A stretch of 64,000 bases of DNA. It comes from Pseudanabaena sp. Chao 1811. GTDB lineage: Bacteria; Cyanobacteriota; Cyanobacteriia; Pseudanabaenales; Pseudanabaenaceae. The translations under genes were made by a program, and so were the position numbers. The notes under the pieces were generated by a model. That model saw nothing but the letters and a program-made list of their open reading frames with translations, searched no databases and was not told the origin of the DNA. The stretch lies in the NCBI RefSeq assembly GCF_027942295.1, contig NZ_CP101416.1:248001-312000 (forward strand). The letters run 5' to 3'. Below, piece by piece: positions 54,539 through 64,000 of the stretch (position 1 is its first letter; each line of letters opens with the position of its first letter).

Positions 54539-56296
54539 TTATTTAGCGGTCTTTTTATACATATTCTGAAGACTAAGTAGTCCCACACCGCCTGTAACTA
54601 GAAATACTCCAAATAACTGAATCGGGCTTAGTTTATCTCCCAAAACCGTGAATGCTAAAAACGTGGTAAATACAGGTCCACTAGCACTCACAATCGAAGC
54701 CTGAGCTGCACCCATTAACTTTGTACCAAAGCTGGTCAGTAAGTATCCGCCCAAAGTAGTTAAAGCGACTAGGAAGCACATGAACACCAATGAGCCATTT
54801 AGGGAAATTGATGACAAAGTAAAAGGTATAGTCCCAATACATAGGAGCAAGATGATTGCAAAATTGATCGATGTAAATGAAACAGGATTCAGTTGTTTGA
54901 AACAGGCCTGTGAGGTGATGATATATCCTGCAAAAGCGATACCTGAAATCATTGCAGCAATTACGCCCCATGTGTCAGGCTTATTCGCTCCGAAGATGTT
55001 GTAGGTTAGCATGATCCCCGCATAGATGATCCCAATCACAATCCAACGCTCTTTGCTGGGGCGCTCGCCTAACAACAACCAAGCCATTAATACCGTAACA
55101 GTTGGGAAAATGAAGAATAGGGTAACAGCAAGTCCGGGATTCAAAATGCCTAAAGCTACATAAATAAATGCAAAGGAGGCAAACTGTAATAAAGCGCTAA
55201 AGGCAACTCGACGAAATAGCGATCGCCGAGTGGGATGAAGTAATTGTTGGAAATCGCGAAATACATCTACTCGAAATATTACTTTGGCTACCATCCACAT
55301 AATTGGTGTGGCAAATGCCATTCTTAGCAACAACAACATAAAAGAGTTGGGGACAGAAGCCTTAATCAATCCACCAAATTGAAAAAGCCCCAAAATATTT
55401 GAGTTTGAGAAAATTACCCTCACCAAAATATTTTGCAAGGATAAAACTACCGAAGCGCACAACACCAAAACAAATCCAAACCACCAATCATTAAGACGTT
55501 TGGTTGGTTGCGCTAGGCTGGGTTCAGGGACTGGCGATTCAAAAGATTGAGTAGGATCGTCTGTATAGGGGCGCGTGTCATTGGGGTTATATTGCCGAAA
55601 TTGACTACTGCTGTTATTAAATGTCGGAACCTGAATTTGACTGTAATTGCCATTGCCATTAGATCGGACAGGTTCTGTGCTGTTTACATTAGTACCCATC
55701 GCCCCCGCAAAGCCAGATGTCCCTGTAAAGTTAACTGGTGGATTTCCCCCTACATTTCCTCCATAGCGATCGGCTGAAGATCGTCGTAAATATTCATCAA
55801 TTCTTTCTACAAGGGCAGACAGCATCAGTTCGCCCTGTTGCCTCTGGGTATACATTCTCTGCATTTGATCATCGAGATCACGCTGATAGGTATCTACATC
55901 TCGTTGCAAAGACTGAAATGTAGTGCGGATAGCACTATCAAGGTTGAGCATTAGCTGCTCGAAGTTTTGCGAATGATCGCTAAGAACTTGGGAATTAGTA
56001 ACAACCACATCATTTTTAAGGTGATAGGTGATCGCTTGAGCAAGTTGCTCAATCCATTGCTGACGCTGGATTTCCTGTTGATTCATCCCCTGTTGTGCAA
56101 CGGTTAACACTTCTAGCTCTTTACGTTGAGACTGGAGACGATGAATGTCATCGGTAAGAGCATTTTTTTGGGCTTGTAAAATTAAAATCTCACGACTGAG
56201 CTTGCCCAAGATATTTGCCCGCAGATCTGACAAGTCCTTGGTGACACCCGCAAGGGTCTGCTCGTAAGAACTACTACGAATATTATTGTTCTCCAT
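54539..56296 (-). CDS. EamA (DMT) transporter with N-terminal coiled coil
   Basis: Residues about 10-175 are a coiled-coil region; 180-265 is a glycine/asparagine-rich linker; and 270-575 is a ten-helix drug/metabolite transporter with two EamA repeats (LLLRMAFATPIMWM, LLGERPSKERWIVIGI, SFGTKLMGAAQASIVSASGP). The long cytoplasmic N-terminus is not part of the usual 300-residue EamA protein. Residues about 112-165 align without gaps with the coiled coil of the Hsp70-like giant at 9224-14638. Substrate is unknown. Confidence 0.88.
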   Translation of the reverse strand: MENNNIRSSSYEQTLAGVTKDLSDLRANILGKLSREILILQAQKNALTDDIHRLQSQRKELEVLTVAQQGMNQQEIQRQQWIEQLAQAITYHLKNDVVVTNSQVLSDHSQNFEQLMLNLDSAIRTTFQSLQRDVDTYQRDLDDQMQRMYTQRQQGELMLSALVERIDEYLRRSSADRYGGNVGGNPPVNFTGTSGFAGAMGTNVNSTEPVRSNGNGNYSQIQVPTFNNSSSQFRQYNPNDTRPYTDDPTQSFESPVPEPSLAQPTKRLNDWWFGFVLVLCASVVLSLQNILVRVIFSNSNILGLFQFGGLIKASVPNSFMLLLLRMAFATPIMWMVAKVIFRVDVFRDFQQLLHPTRRSLFRRVAFSALLQFASFAFIYVALGILNPGLAVTLFFIFPTVTVLMAWLLLGERPSKERWIVIGIIYAGIMLTYNIFGANKPDTWGVIAAMISGIAFAGYIITSQACFKQLNPVSFTSINFAIILLLCIGTIPFTLSSISLNGSLVFMCFLVALTTLGGYLLTSFGTKLMGAAQASIVSASGPVFTTFLAFTVLGDKLSPIQLFGVFLVTGGVGLLSLQNMYKKTAK

Positions 56297-56497
56297 TTAA
56301 GAAATCACCTCGTAACAATGCCATCTGAAATAACGCTAGGGACTATGGTTGGCACTAATTTTTTAATTGGCTTAACTTGGTTGCGTCTAGTTTGCGAACT
56401 TTATAACACTAATTTGAGCATCTGGCATATTTTGTTTTGTTTGTTGTTCGTGAAAGTAGATACCAGACTTAGGGAATTAGCAAATCGCTAACAGCCA

Positions 56498-56589
56498 TAT
56501 AGCAATCCTAAATGGGTTGTAGAAGCGCACCCCTTCGGGGTGCGCTTCTACAACCCTCAAAAATCCACAAATGATCTAGGACTGCTATA
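56498..56589. repeat. MITE-like element with TATAGCA ends
   Basis: Left end TATAGCAATCCTA and right end TAGGACTGCTATA are inverted repeats with one mismatch. Inside lies the perfect stem GGGTTGTAGAAGCGCACCCC with its complement (56514-56556). The element is 92 bp long and flanked by AT-rich sequence, as expected for IS630/Tc1-type miniature elements that target TA. Confidence 0.8.
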
Positions 56590-56731
56590 TCCATATATTT
56601 GGAGTCTAGGGTTCAGCGATTTAATAAGGAATAGATTTTTTATGGCGCGACGAAACTATGCCACAAAAAATCTATTCCTTATTTTCCTGCGAGTCCCTCA
56701 GCTCTTTTTTGGCTGACTATTGCCGTTGTTG

Positions 56732-56814
56732 GTAGTCCTAAAAAAGGAAAGGATTTATATGGTAAGGATGGGCGGCGCGAAGCGCCGCCCATCCTTACCT
56801 ATTTTTAGCACTAC
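56732..56814. repeat. MITE-like repeat, copy 2
   Basis: This 83-bp unit has the same GTAGTCCTAAAAA and AGCACTAC ends and the same GGATGGGCGGCGC core as 47371-47451; the loop is GAA here and TTC in copy 1, so the core could be inverted between copies. Confidence 0.85.
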
Positions 56815-56917
56815 TACCGTTGTCAATGGGGTTTTATAGGCTTTGGCGATAATGTAAACTTATTTTAACTAAACACTTATTAGTCCTCATCACTGAATCC
56901 TGCTGTAACCAAAGCCA

Positions 56918-59593
56918 ATGCAACCAACTGATCCGAAAAAATTTACTGAAAAAGCATGGGAAGCGATTGTTAAATCGCAAGAGGTCGCGAGACGATCGCA
57001 ACATCAGCAACTCGAAGTTGAGCATTTAGTAATGGCACTCTTGGAGCAGGAAGAGGGCTTGACAACGAATATATTCACTGCGATGGCAGTGCCAATGGCA
57101 AGGGCGCGGCGACAGGTCGAGGAGTTTTTGCGCCGACAGCCGCGTGTGGCAAGTCCAGAACAGTTGTACTTAGGACGTAGCTTAGAGGTGTGGCTCGATC
57201 GCGCTGAGGAAAGTCGAAAGAGCTTTGGTGATGACTTCATGGCGATCGAGCATATGCTAATCGGATTGGCGGATGACGATCGCCTCGGTAAGCGTTTATA
57301 TCGCGATTTGAGTATCGATCGCAAAAAATTAGAAGAAACGATTAAAGCGGTTCGCGGTAGTCAGACAATTACAGATCAAAATCCTGAAGCTAAGTATGCA
57401 GCTTTAGAGAAATATGGACGAGATCTGACTGAACAAGCGAAAGAAGGCAAGCTTGACCCTGTGATTGGTCGTGATGATGAAATTCGGCGAGTCATGCAGG
57501 TGCTATCTAGACGTACAAAAAACAATCCTGTATTAATTGGCGAACCGGGGGTAGGGAAAACAGCGATCGCCGAAGGATTAGCCCAACGCATTATTCGAGG
57601 TGATGTTCCTGAATCCCTCAAAGACCGTACAATTATCAGCCTTGATATGGGTTCTCTAATTGCAGGAGCCAAATATCGTGGTGAGTTTGAGGATCGCCTG
57701 AAGGCAGTCCTTAAAGAAGTTCTCAATTCCGATGGCAAAATTGTGCTGTTTATTGATGAGTTACATACGGTTGTGGGGGCGGGAGCCACGCAACAGGGGG
57801 CAATGGATGCAGGGAACTTGCTTAAACCAATGTTAGCGCGAGGGGAATTACGTTGTATTGGTGCGACCACCTTGGACGAATATCGCCAGTATATTGAGAA
57901 AGATGCAGCTTTAGAACGACGCTTTCAACAAGTTGTTGTCGATCAGCCCACAGTAGAAGATACGATCTCAATTTTGCGCGGACTCAAAGAACGCTATGAA
58001 GTTCATCATGGGGTGAGTATTTCTGATTCGGCACTCGTAGCAGCAGCAACCCTGTCTAATCGCTATATTACCGATCGCTTTCTGCCAGATAAGGCGATCG
58101 ATCTCGTTGACGAATCGGCAGCAAAGCTAAAAATGGAAGTAGATTCACGACCATTGGAACTCGATGAAATTGATCGCCGCCTAATGCAACTGGAAATGGA
58201 AAGACTCTCCTTGCAAAGAGAGGGTGGTTCTACGCCCATCGAACGTACCGAATCTGAAGGTAAAGTAGTCTATAAAACCAAGAGTGGTAAAGCAGTCCAA
58301 GATCGCCTTGATCGCCTTGACAAGGAAATGAATGAGTTGCGTGATCGCCAAATTGCCCTTGATGATCGTTGGCAACAGGAAAAAGATACCATTGATAATC
58401 TGCGAACTCTGAAAGAGCAGATCGATCAAACCAAGCTACAAATTGAACAGGCAGAACGGGAATTTAATCTTAATCGGGCAGCAGAACTGAAATATGGTAA
58501 GTTGACGGAACTAGAGAAAAATCTCGATGAAGCTGAGTTAGAACTGAATCGTGCAAGGGCGGATGGTTCGATTTTATTCCGTGAGCAAGTTACTGAAGAT
58601 GATATTGCCGAAATCGTGGCACGCTGGACAGGGATTCCGCTTAAGAAATTATTGCTATCAGAACGTCAGAAATTACTGACGCTAGAAACGCATCTGCATG
58701 AGCGCGTAATTGGTCAAGAGGAAGCCGTAAGCTCGGTAGCATCGGCAATTCGTCGCGCCCGTGCAGGGATGAATGATCCTAATCGCCCCCTTGGTTCATT
58801 TCTGTTTTTAGGTCCAACGGGTGTTGGTAAAACGGAACTAGCCCGCGCCCTTGCTGAATTTTTGTTTGATTCCGATAGCTCAATGGTACGCATTGATATG
58901 TCGGAATATATGGAAAAACATTCCGTATCGCGCTTAATTGGTGCGCCCCCTGGTTATGTAGGCTATGAAGAAGGCGGGCAATTCTCCGAAGCAGTACGTC
59001 GCCACCCTTACTCTGTAGTACTTTTCGATGAGGTCGAAAAGGCTCACCCCGATGTATTTAACATTCTCTTGCAAGTGCTTGACGATGGACGTATTACCGA
59101 TAGTCAAGGACGCTTAGTCGATTGTAAAAACACTGTCATCATCATGACCAGTAATATTGGTAGCGATCGCATTCTCGAAGTATCCAAGGACTTGCCTACG
59201 GAGAGCGATGGTGACTCACGCTATGACGAAATGCGCGATAAAGTCCTAGATGTTCTTCGCAATCATTTCCGTCCAGAATTTCTGAATCGGATTGATGAAA
59301 CGGTGATTTTCCATGCGTTGCGCCGTAACGAGATTCGCTCGATCGCCACGTTGCAAATTAAACGTATTGAGAATAGATTAAGCGATCGCAAGATCTCCCT
59401 CAATTTAAGCGAAGAAGCAAAAGACTACATCGCAAATATTGGCTATGATCCCTCCTATGGCGCACGTCCGCTAAAACGAGCAATCCAAAGGGAAATTGAG
59501 AATCCGATCGCTACCAAAATCCTTGAAGGAATATTCGGAGAAGGTCAGACAATTTCCATCACTGTAGAAGATGAAAAGTTAGTTTTCAATTAA
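56918..59593 (+). CDS. clpB: ClpB disaggregase
   Basis: ClpB is a hexameric AAA+ chaperone that threads aggregated proteins together with DnaK. The N domain (1-150) is followed by AAA-1 (Walker A GEPGVGKT near 209-216, Walker B FIDELH), a coiled-coil middle domain of about 110 residues (from about 410, [20 protein letters not shown]) and AAA-2 (Walker A GPTGVGKT near 635, Walker [11 protein letters not shown]). At 891 residues it is full length. It resembles the second cyanobacterial ClpB paralogue by its middle region, but that assignment is tentative. Confidence 0.95.
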   Translation: MQPTDPKKFTEKAWEAIVKSQEVARRSQHQQLEVEHLVMALLEQEEGLTTNIFTAMAVPMARARRQVEEFLRRQPRVASPEQLYLGRSLEVWLDRAEESRKSFGDDFMAIEHMLIGLADDDRLGKRLYRDLSIDRKKLEETIKAVRGSQTITDQNPEAKYAALEKYGRDLTEQAKEGKLDPVIGRDDEIRRVMQVLSRRTKNNPVLIGEPGVGKTAIAEGLAQRIIRGDVPESLKDRTIISLDMGSLIAGAKYRGEFEDRLKAVLKEVLNSDGKIVLFIDELHTVVGAGATQQGAMDAGNLLKPMLARGELRCIGATTLDEYRQYIEKDAALERRFQQVVVDQPTVEDTISILRGLKERYEVHHGVSISDSALVAAATLSNRYITDRFLPDKAIDLVDESAAKLKMEVDSRPLELDEIDRRLMQLEMERLSLQREGGSTPIERTESEGKVVYKTKSGKAVQDRLDRLDKEMNELRDRQIALDDRWQQEKDTIDNLRTLKEQIDQTKLQIEQAEREFNLNRAAELKYGKLTELEKNLDEAELELNRARADGSILFREQVTEDDIAEIVARWTGIPLKKLLLSERQKLLTLETHLHERVIGQEEAVSSVASAIRRARAGMNDPNRPLGSFLFLGPTGVGKTELARALAEFLFDSDSSMVRIDMSEYMEKHSVSRLIGAPPGYVGYEEGGQFSEAVRRHPYSVVLFDEVEKAHPDVFNILLQVLDDGRITDSQGRLVDCKNTVIIMTSNIGSDRILEVSKDLPTESDGDSRYDEMRDKVLDVLRNHFRPEFLNRIDETVIFHALRRNEIRSIATLQIKRIENRLSDRKISLNLSEEAKDYIANIGYDPSYGARPLKRAIQREIENPIATKILEGIFGEGQTISITVEDEKLVFN

Positions 59594-59642
59594 CATCCAT
59601 TTTGCGCTATTTGCGCCGTGCGAAGCACGGCACAAATGGCTA

Positions 59643-60830
59643 TTATGCAATACTGCTGCGTTTGCGGGACTCTTTATAAGATGTCGTGATATTGCGTAAA
59701 CCAGACTTCACCATTTGTTGTTCTAAAATCGCAAAAAAACGACGGCGATCGCTACCTGTGACAACTGCCTGATTATGGGCTTCTGCAAGCACTACAGGAT
59801 AGCCATAGCCCTTTTGTACCTGTGCGAGAATAATTTGCAAAGCTTGCGATCGCATTTCAGGATCAAGGGCAGTCCATGCAGGCATCTCGATTCTGGCGAT
59901 TTCTGTGCCCACATGGAGATAGCAAAAATAAATCTGATGTTCGCCATATTCCTGTAAAATCCGTGCCTGACTTTTCCAGAGAGGACTACATTCTCCGACT
60001 TTTAATAAGCGACTCCATAATGTACCATCCCGCAGAGGTTGAATTTGGCTACAGGGAGCAGAATCTAGTGGCTTAGTAGAACAATGAGTATGACAATCAG
60101 GCTGCTCAAAAGGACAAATTTGCAAGCGCAAAAAATTAGTCGCTTCCGCCGCACGAGGAGCGCTGATATAGCCTGCTAGGGGAATCCGTTGAGATTTTAA
60201 GTCGTCCCACGCAGCGAGAATATCTAGCAAAAGTTGCGATCGCGCATCGGCGGGAATCTCATCAAGCTCCCAATGGACTAAGGCTCCATCGCTAAAAGCT
60301 AGCATTGGTGACTGAGGATAACTCCCAATTGTGGCGATCGCTAAATTGGCTAATGCAACATTCTCGGCAACAGTGCGTTTGAGGGTCATCCATTGCTCTG
60401 TCTGAATTCCCCATTGACGAGCTTTATAGAGATCTTCAGTTTTATAAAAGACTTCAGGAACATTATCGAGTAAGGGATAGATGCCAGAATTATAGTAAAT
60501 GGCAACTCGACCAATATTAATCAAATAGCAATAGGCAATTTCATGTCGGCTAGGGGCAATCTGTGAGCCATCGGTGGCAAGAACAATATGTGGTGTGGTT
60601 ATGGGAGATATAGATTGAATTTGTCCCAGAGGTTCAACAGGCTCCGCGCAATTAAATATGAAGCGATCGCGCAGGATTTCACTATGTTGACAAAGATTAG
60701 CTTGGTTTGCAGTGGCTTGATGGAATATGGTTTCAGCGCGATCAAGTTTGCCTGTCAATTGCTGAGCCTCCTTCTGCAATTGTTCAGACATCCCTTGCAT
60801 CTGTCCCATCAATTTCTGTAAATCCAGCAT
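59643..60830 (-). CDS. nurA: NurA-domain nuclease
   Basis: The 395-residue protein has a coiled-coil start (LMGQMQGMSEQLQKEAQQL) and a NurA nuclease domain, with the first metal-binding Asp in VLATDGSQIAPSRHEIA. A later AFSDGALVHW segment contains a second candidate acidic site. In archaea NurA works with HerA, Mre11 and Rad50 in end resection; in cyanobacteria a HerA partner is often present, but none is seen here. Four clustered cysteines (CPFEQPDCHTHCSTKPLDSAPC region) may bind a metal. Confidence 0.85.
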   Translation of the reverse strand: MLDLQKLMGQMQGMSEQLQKEAQQLTGKLDRAETIFHQATANQANLCQHSEILRDRFIFNCAEPVEPLGQIQSISPITTPHIVLATDGSQIAPSRHEIAYCYLINIGRVAIYYNSGIYPLLDNVPEVFYKTEDLYKARQWGIQTEQWMTLKRTVAENVALANLAIATIGSYPQSPMLAFSDGALVHWELDEIPADARSQLLLDILAAWDDLKSQRIPLAGYISAPRAAEATNFLRLQICPFEQPDCHTHCSTKPLDSAPCSQIQPLRDGTLWSRLLKVGECSPLWKSQARILQEYGEHQIYFCYLHVGTEIARIEMPAWTALDPEMRSQALQIILAQVQKGYGYPVVLAEAHNQAVVTGSDRRRFFAILEQQMVKSGLRNITTSYKESRKRSSIA

Positions 60831-60877
60831 AGTTACCTATAATTCATTGTCTCGGCAGAAAGCATTCTCCTGAAATA

Positions 60878-61345
60878 TCATCTATTCATTTTCTGAGCAG
60901 CAGCCCGACTTAACAAACCAAATATCAACCCCAAAAATCCATAAATGAATACTAAAAGTCTAGCATTATGCAAATGTTCTTCTTTTAAATCAAACATCAA
61001 TTGAGAGGATTCAATAAATTGATTGATGCGTGATACATCTTGCTTAGTAGACTCACTGACTTGATCACTTAAAGGAATTTCACCATGTTCTGTCAATAGC
61101 AGAACAGTATATCTTTCTGTATATTTGTCTTTAGTTACTTTCTCATAGGCATATTTTAGAGAGGTAATATTAATTGTTTTACGATATACCATTGAGGTTT
61201 GTACTAACACACAGCTCGGTAAACTTGCTGTACTACGATAGCAATGTAATTCGCCATCTTGAACAGTAAATGCGATAGCTAATGTAGCAATTACAAAAGC
61301 AATACATATTCCCATCAAAGCCCCAATTTTTTTATAAGCTGGCAT
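60878..61345 (-). CDS. Two-helix membrane protein of unknown function
   Basis: One hydrophobic segment lies at about 8-28 (GICIAFVIATLAIAFTV) and one near the C-terminus at about 127-147 (LLVFIYGFLGLIFGLLS), with a soluble domain of about 95 residues between. Two cysteines (CYRSTASLPSC) may form a disulphide. I recognise no family. It lies upstream of the NurA gene on the same strand. Confidence 0.65.
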   Translation of the reverse strand: MPAYKKIGALMGICIAFVIATLAIAFTVQDGELHCYRSTASLPSCVLVQTSMVYRKTINITSLKYAYEKVTKDKYTERYTVLLLTEHGEIPLSDQVSESTKQDVSRINQFIESSQLMFDLKEEHLHNARLLVFIYGFLGLIFGLLSRAAAQKMNR

Positions 61346-61402
61346 ATTTTCTAAGATAAAACAACCATATTGCTAATTTTTACATCAGCCTAGTTTTTTA
61401 TT

Positions 61403-61439
61403 AACAAAAAAAGCGGTGCAATGCACCGCTTTTTTTGTT
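61403..61439. terminator. Bidirectional terminator after thrC
   Basis: AACAAAAAAAGCGGTGCA and its complement form a strong stem with A/T runs on both sides, 14 bp after the thrC stop. Confidence 0.88.
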
Positions 61440-61452
61440 AGCTAGATTTTAT

Positions 61453-62760
61453 TTAGACAGAAACAGTTTGCCATTCAAGACGCTCTAATGTGTGAGAACG
61501 CTCTAGCGCACGCTCGAAGCTATCAAGTTTAGGTTCAATCAAGAAGGGTTCGCCAACATAACCTTGAACTGCTTCCTGAGTCTTCAAGCCATTACCAGTG
61601 ATATAAACCACGGTGGTTTCTTCAGGATCAATCTTGCCTGCTTCCACTAGCTTCTTCAGGACAGCAATTGTGGTTCCACCAGCAGTTTCTGTGAAGATAC
61701 CTTCGGTTTCCGCGAGTAACTTCATTGCTTGGATGATTTCGTCATCGTTTACCGATTCGATGTTGCCATTGGTTTTGTGAGCGATATCGATCGCATAGAT
61801 ACCATCTGCAGGATTACCGATCGCCAAACTCTTAGCAATGGTCTTAGGCTTAACAGGGGTAATGAAATCGCGACCTTCCTTGTATGCTGAAGCGATCGGA
61901 GAACAACCTTCAGCCTGTGCGCCACTGTAACGAACGGGCTTGTCTTCCACTAAGCCTACCTTTACAAATTCATTGAAACCCTTGTAGATCTTGGTGAAAA
62001 GAGAACCAGAAGCCAAAGGTGCGACGATGTGATCGGGAAGCTTCCAACCAAGTTGTTCGATTACTTCATATCCAAGAGTCTTAGAACCTTCAGAGTAGTA
62101 AGGACGGAGATTGATGTTTACAAAGCCCCAACCGTGAGTATTGGCAACTTCTGAGCAAAGACGGTTTACTTGGTCGTAGTTACCATGGACGGAGAAAACT
62201 TTAGGATTGTAAATGGTTGTACCAAGAACTTTACCTGCTTCGAGGTCAGAGGGAATAAAGACACAACACTCCAAGCCTGCATGGGCTGCGATCGCCGCAG
62301 TGGAGTTGGCAAGGTTACCAGTACTAGCACAAGCAACAGTAGTAAAACCTAGTTCACGGGCGCGACTGAGAGCAACCGACACCACACGATCCTTAAAGCT
62401 CAAGGTGGGCATATTCACAGCATCATTCTTAATGTAGAGATTTTTGATGCCGAGACGCTTGGCAAGGCGATTTGCCTTGATCAAGGGAGTCATGCCTGTG
62501 GAGACATCGATATAGTTGTCAGTTTTGACGGGTAGAAAATCACGATAGCGCCAGATGGAGAGGGGGCCAGCTTGAATAGTTTCGCGGCTAACTCTAGCGG
62601 CGATCGCATCATAATTGTAGGCAACTTCTAGAGGACCAAAGCACAATTCACAAACGTGCATTGCCTTGGCTTCGTACTCTGCACCACACTCTTTGCATTT
62701 GAGATTACTGAAGGTATCAACACGCTCGCTGGTGTAAGGAGAAGCAATGGTTGCTGTCAT
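61453..62760 (-). CDS. thrC: Threonine synthase
   Basis: This PLP enzyme converts O-phosphohomoserine to threonine. The PLP lysine is in MPTLSFKDRVVSVALS (about residue 123). The N-terminus has a zinc-ribbon-like pair CKECG and CELCF (about 22-41), also found in related enzymes. ACASTGNLANSTAA and the C-terminal TAGGTTIAVLKKL, VVYITGNGLKT segments are typical. At 435 residues it is complete. No hom or thrB gene is next to it. Confidence 0.95.
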   Translation of the reverse strand: MTATIASPYTSERVDTFSNLKCKECGAEYEAKAMHVCELCFGPLEVAYNYDAIAARVSRETIQAGPLSIWRYRDFLPVKTDNYIDVSTGMTPLIKANRLAKRLGIKNLYIKNDAVNMPTLSFKDRVVSVALSRARELGFTTVACASTGNLANSTAAIAAHAGLECCVFIPSDLEAGKVLGTTIYNPKVFSVHGNYDQVNRLCSEVANTHGWGFVNINLRPYYSEGSKTLGYEVIEQLGWKLPDHIVAPLASGSLFTKIYKGFNEFVKVGLVEDKPVRYSGAQAEGCSPIASAYKEGRDFITPVKPKTIAKSLAIGNPADGIYAIDIAHKTNGNIESVNDDEIIQAMKLLAETEGIFTETAGGTTIAVLKKLVEAGKIDPEETTVVYITGNGLKTQEAVQGYVGEPFLIEPKLDSFERALERSHTLERLEWQTVSV

Positions 62761-62885
62761 GTTCTTGGTCGCCCTTTTAGTCGCTAAAAGTTTTTTTGAT
62801 TTCTTTGATTGAAATGAACCTTAACATTATGGGTCTATAGTCGTCAAATATACCAGACTAAATTAGTCGGATATAGATTAAATAA

Positions 62886-62919
62886 AAAATTAGAGCCGCT
62901 AGTGGCTCTAATTTTTTAT
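62886..62919 (-). terminator. Terminator of the ion channel gene
   Basis: AAAAAATTAGAGCC and GGCTCTAATTTTTT pair around a short loop at the 3' end of the minus-strand gene; T run follows. Confidence 0.82.
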
Positions 62920-64000
62920 TTATGGTAAAGCGAGTAAAACTACACGGGTGATTAGGATAATTAGCCCTAGAGGTAAACTCCAACGGAGGAAATTAGAGAT
63001 CTCAGCCACAATGTATTTGCCACCAAATAGCTTTTCGAGGGATGGATTCATAATCGTTGCGTTAACGGCTAATCCAAGAAACTGGAAGGCAAATCCTAGA
63101 AAAATCACTTGAAAAAAGACATTTTCCACTCCCAAGGCAGGATAACGCACCGATAGGGTGAAACTAAGGGCAACCATGGTCAAAATACTACCTGCCCATG
63201 CCGAAATGCGCTTGTCGAGATCCGTATTAGTCCAGAGCGCCACAATCGTAGGTACTAATAGCACTAAAAACAGAGGGATAAATACATTAGGTAAATGACT
63301 TGCAGGATTGCGCTTCATGGCGATCTGCGCTTCTAGTTGGGGATGGAGATCGCCATCTAAACCCTTAAAACTTGATGGCACAAAGCTAACTCCGCCAGTA
63401 TTCCAACCTGACAAGCGAATTTCCTTTGGAATGCCCGAAAAATCAATGTCGTCTTGGGTTTGCCAGAAGATGATTTTATTACTGTTGTATTTGGAGATTA
63501 GACGGATCGGTAAAGTTTGAATATCAAAGGGGAAATTCGCAAGCTTGTACTTCGCCTCTAAAGTGACAGTTAATCGCTGGAGATAGATCACCGTACCATT
63601 AGCATTCAAATAAAGCTCTGATTCTTGCTTTAATGGTTTCTCTGCTAAATTGGCGATCGCAACTTTCGGGTTCCAGATCGTCGCTAATTTGTTAGTAGCA
63701 TCGTCGCCGACAAAACTTTGCTCGCTAGTACCGACAGTTTTCGAGTCGAAGGCTTGATTGGGATTGTACCAACGCAGGCGCAAATCAATATCTGCGGTAA
63801 ACGTACCCGTCGCATCCATAATCTTCGAGATATTGTTAATGACGAGAGCAACTTCTACCTTAATCGGCTTGGGAACATTGGAGGGAAACTCATTGGTTGG
63901 TTTAGTAATTACAGTGGGTTTCGGAACTGGCGTGACTGGAGGCGTAGATTGTTCTTGAGCATAGGCAATCTTTGCACCTGTCAGAACGAGCAAAAAGCAA
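62920..64000 (-). CDS. Pentameric ligand-gated ion channel homologue (5' end outside window)
   Basis: The visible 357 residues have a signal peptide end (TGAKIAYAQ) and an extracellular ligand-binding domain (about 40-230): FTADIDLRLRWYNP, the conserved GTVIYLQRLTVTL and FPFDIQTLPIRLIS (the Pro-Phe-Asp turn of the family). Four membrane helices follow (HLPNVFIPLFLVLLVPTIVA as M1, then M2 from RISAWAGSIL). The mature part has no cysteine, so the Cys-loop disulphide is absent, as in GLIC and ELIC. The frame stays open to the window edge; the TTG at 63993 is not the true start. Confidence 0.87.
   Translation of the reverse strand, partial: CFLLVLTGAKIAYAQEQSTPPVTPVPKPTVITKPTNEFPSNVPKPIKVEVALVINNISKIMDATGTFTADIDLRLRWYNPNQAFDSKTVGTSEQSFVGDDATNKLATIWNPKVAIANLAEKPLKQESELYLNANGTVIYLQRLTVTLEAKYKLANFPFDIQTLPIRLISKYNSNKIIFWQTQDDIDFSGIPKEIRLSGWNTGGVSFVPSSFKGLDGDLHPQLEAQIAMKRNPASHLPNVFIPLFLVLLVPTIVALWTNTDLDKRISAWAGSILTMVALSFTLSVRYPALGVENVFFQVIFLGFAFQFLGLAVNATIMNPSLEKLFGGKYIVAEISNFLRWSLPLGLIILITRVVLLALP

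Larger units (their letters stand above)
56297..56917. repeat. 621-bp gap packed with palindromic elements
   Basis: From left to right: a MITE-like unit with TATAGCA ends (56498-56589); a long palindrome with AATAAGGAATAGATTTTTT arms (56623-56683); and the second copy of the GTAGTCC repeat (56732-56814). No gene is visible. The final 100 bp should hold the clpB promoter; no CIRCE-type inverted repeat was found. Confidence 0.7.

Noticed and set aside
56600-56917. CIRCE or other heat-shock operator before clpB
   Set aside because: No nine-base-spaced TTAGCACTC/GAGTGCTAA pair exists; TTAGCACTAC there belongs to the MITE-like repeat.
1-64000. tRNA, rRNA, RNase P or tmRNA genes
   Set aside because: No cloverleaf with a TTCGAATC-like arm or other conserved core was found by eye in the gaps; a covariance search would be needed to exclude them fully.

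Overview
The window reads as chromosomal DNA of a cyanobacterium, most likely a filamentous Pseudanabaena-like organism. The HIP1 octamer GCGATCGC recurs in almost every gene. Several products are typical of cyanobacteria: an SLH-OprB porin, a HEAT-repeat protein of the NblB/CpcE type, Uma2 nucleases and a YacL-type PIN-TRAM protein. The corrin-ring genes include the oxygen-dependent cobG, as expected in an oxygenic phototroph. The genus is an inference; no rRNA or tRNA gene is visible to confirm it.

Region 1 (1-9230) is biosynthetic. It holds the end of ribD, queE-queC for 7-deazaguanine, and a cobalamin block: cobK, convergent cobL, then a B12 riboswitch followed by hupE, cobW, cobG, cobH and cobI, all on the plus strand. 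Cobalt uptake, a metallochaperone GTPase and ring synthesis thus sit downstream of one B12 sensor. A REP-like GC-rich repeat lies as an inverted dimer before cobG, and a half copy is inserted in frame inside cobG.

Region 2 (9224-24120) has a 1804-residue coiled-coil/acidic/Hsp70-like protein, an SLH porin, a HEAT protein, glucokinase, pdxH, trpE, sdhB and two Uma2-type genes. Region 3 (24130-28960) is an IS graveyard. It contains a truncated Uma2 gene, one apparently intact DDE insertion sequence inserted after the fifth codon of another transposase, and 3' or internal remnants of at least five further IS types.

Region 4 (29000-45930) contains hisB, small secreted or membrane proteins, a Ca2+-type P-ATPase followed by a membrane GTPase, an orphan sugar-type ABC ATPase, a GxxExxY nuclease gene enclosed by a 27-bp inverted repeat, a methyltransferase, a REC-wHTH-REC regulator, a ferritin-like diiron protein divergent from bioF, a GGDEF protein and pnp. 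Region 5 (46180-64000) has a universal stress protein, a cysteine desulfurase, membrane proteins, the PIN-TRAM protein, a pentapeptide protein, an EamA transporter with an N-terminal coiled coil, clpB, a NurA nuclease, threonine synthase and the 5'-truncated end of a pentameric ligand-gated ion channel homologue.

The gaps between genes are rich in long near-perfect palindromes, including at least two MITE-like families with terminal inverted repeats. The most novel-looking observations are the inverted-repeat GxxExxY cassette, the coiled-coil module shared by the Hsp70-like giant and the EamA transporter, and the repeat-derived peptide inside CobG.
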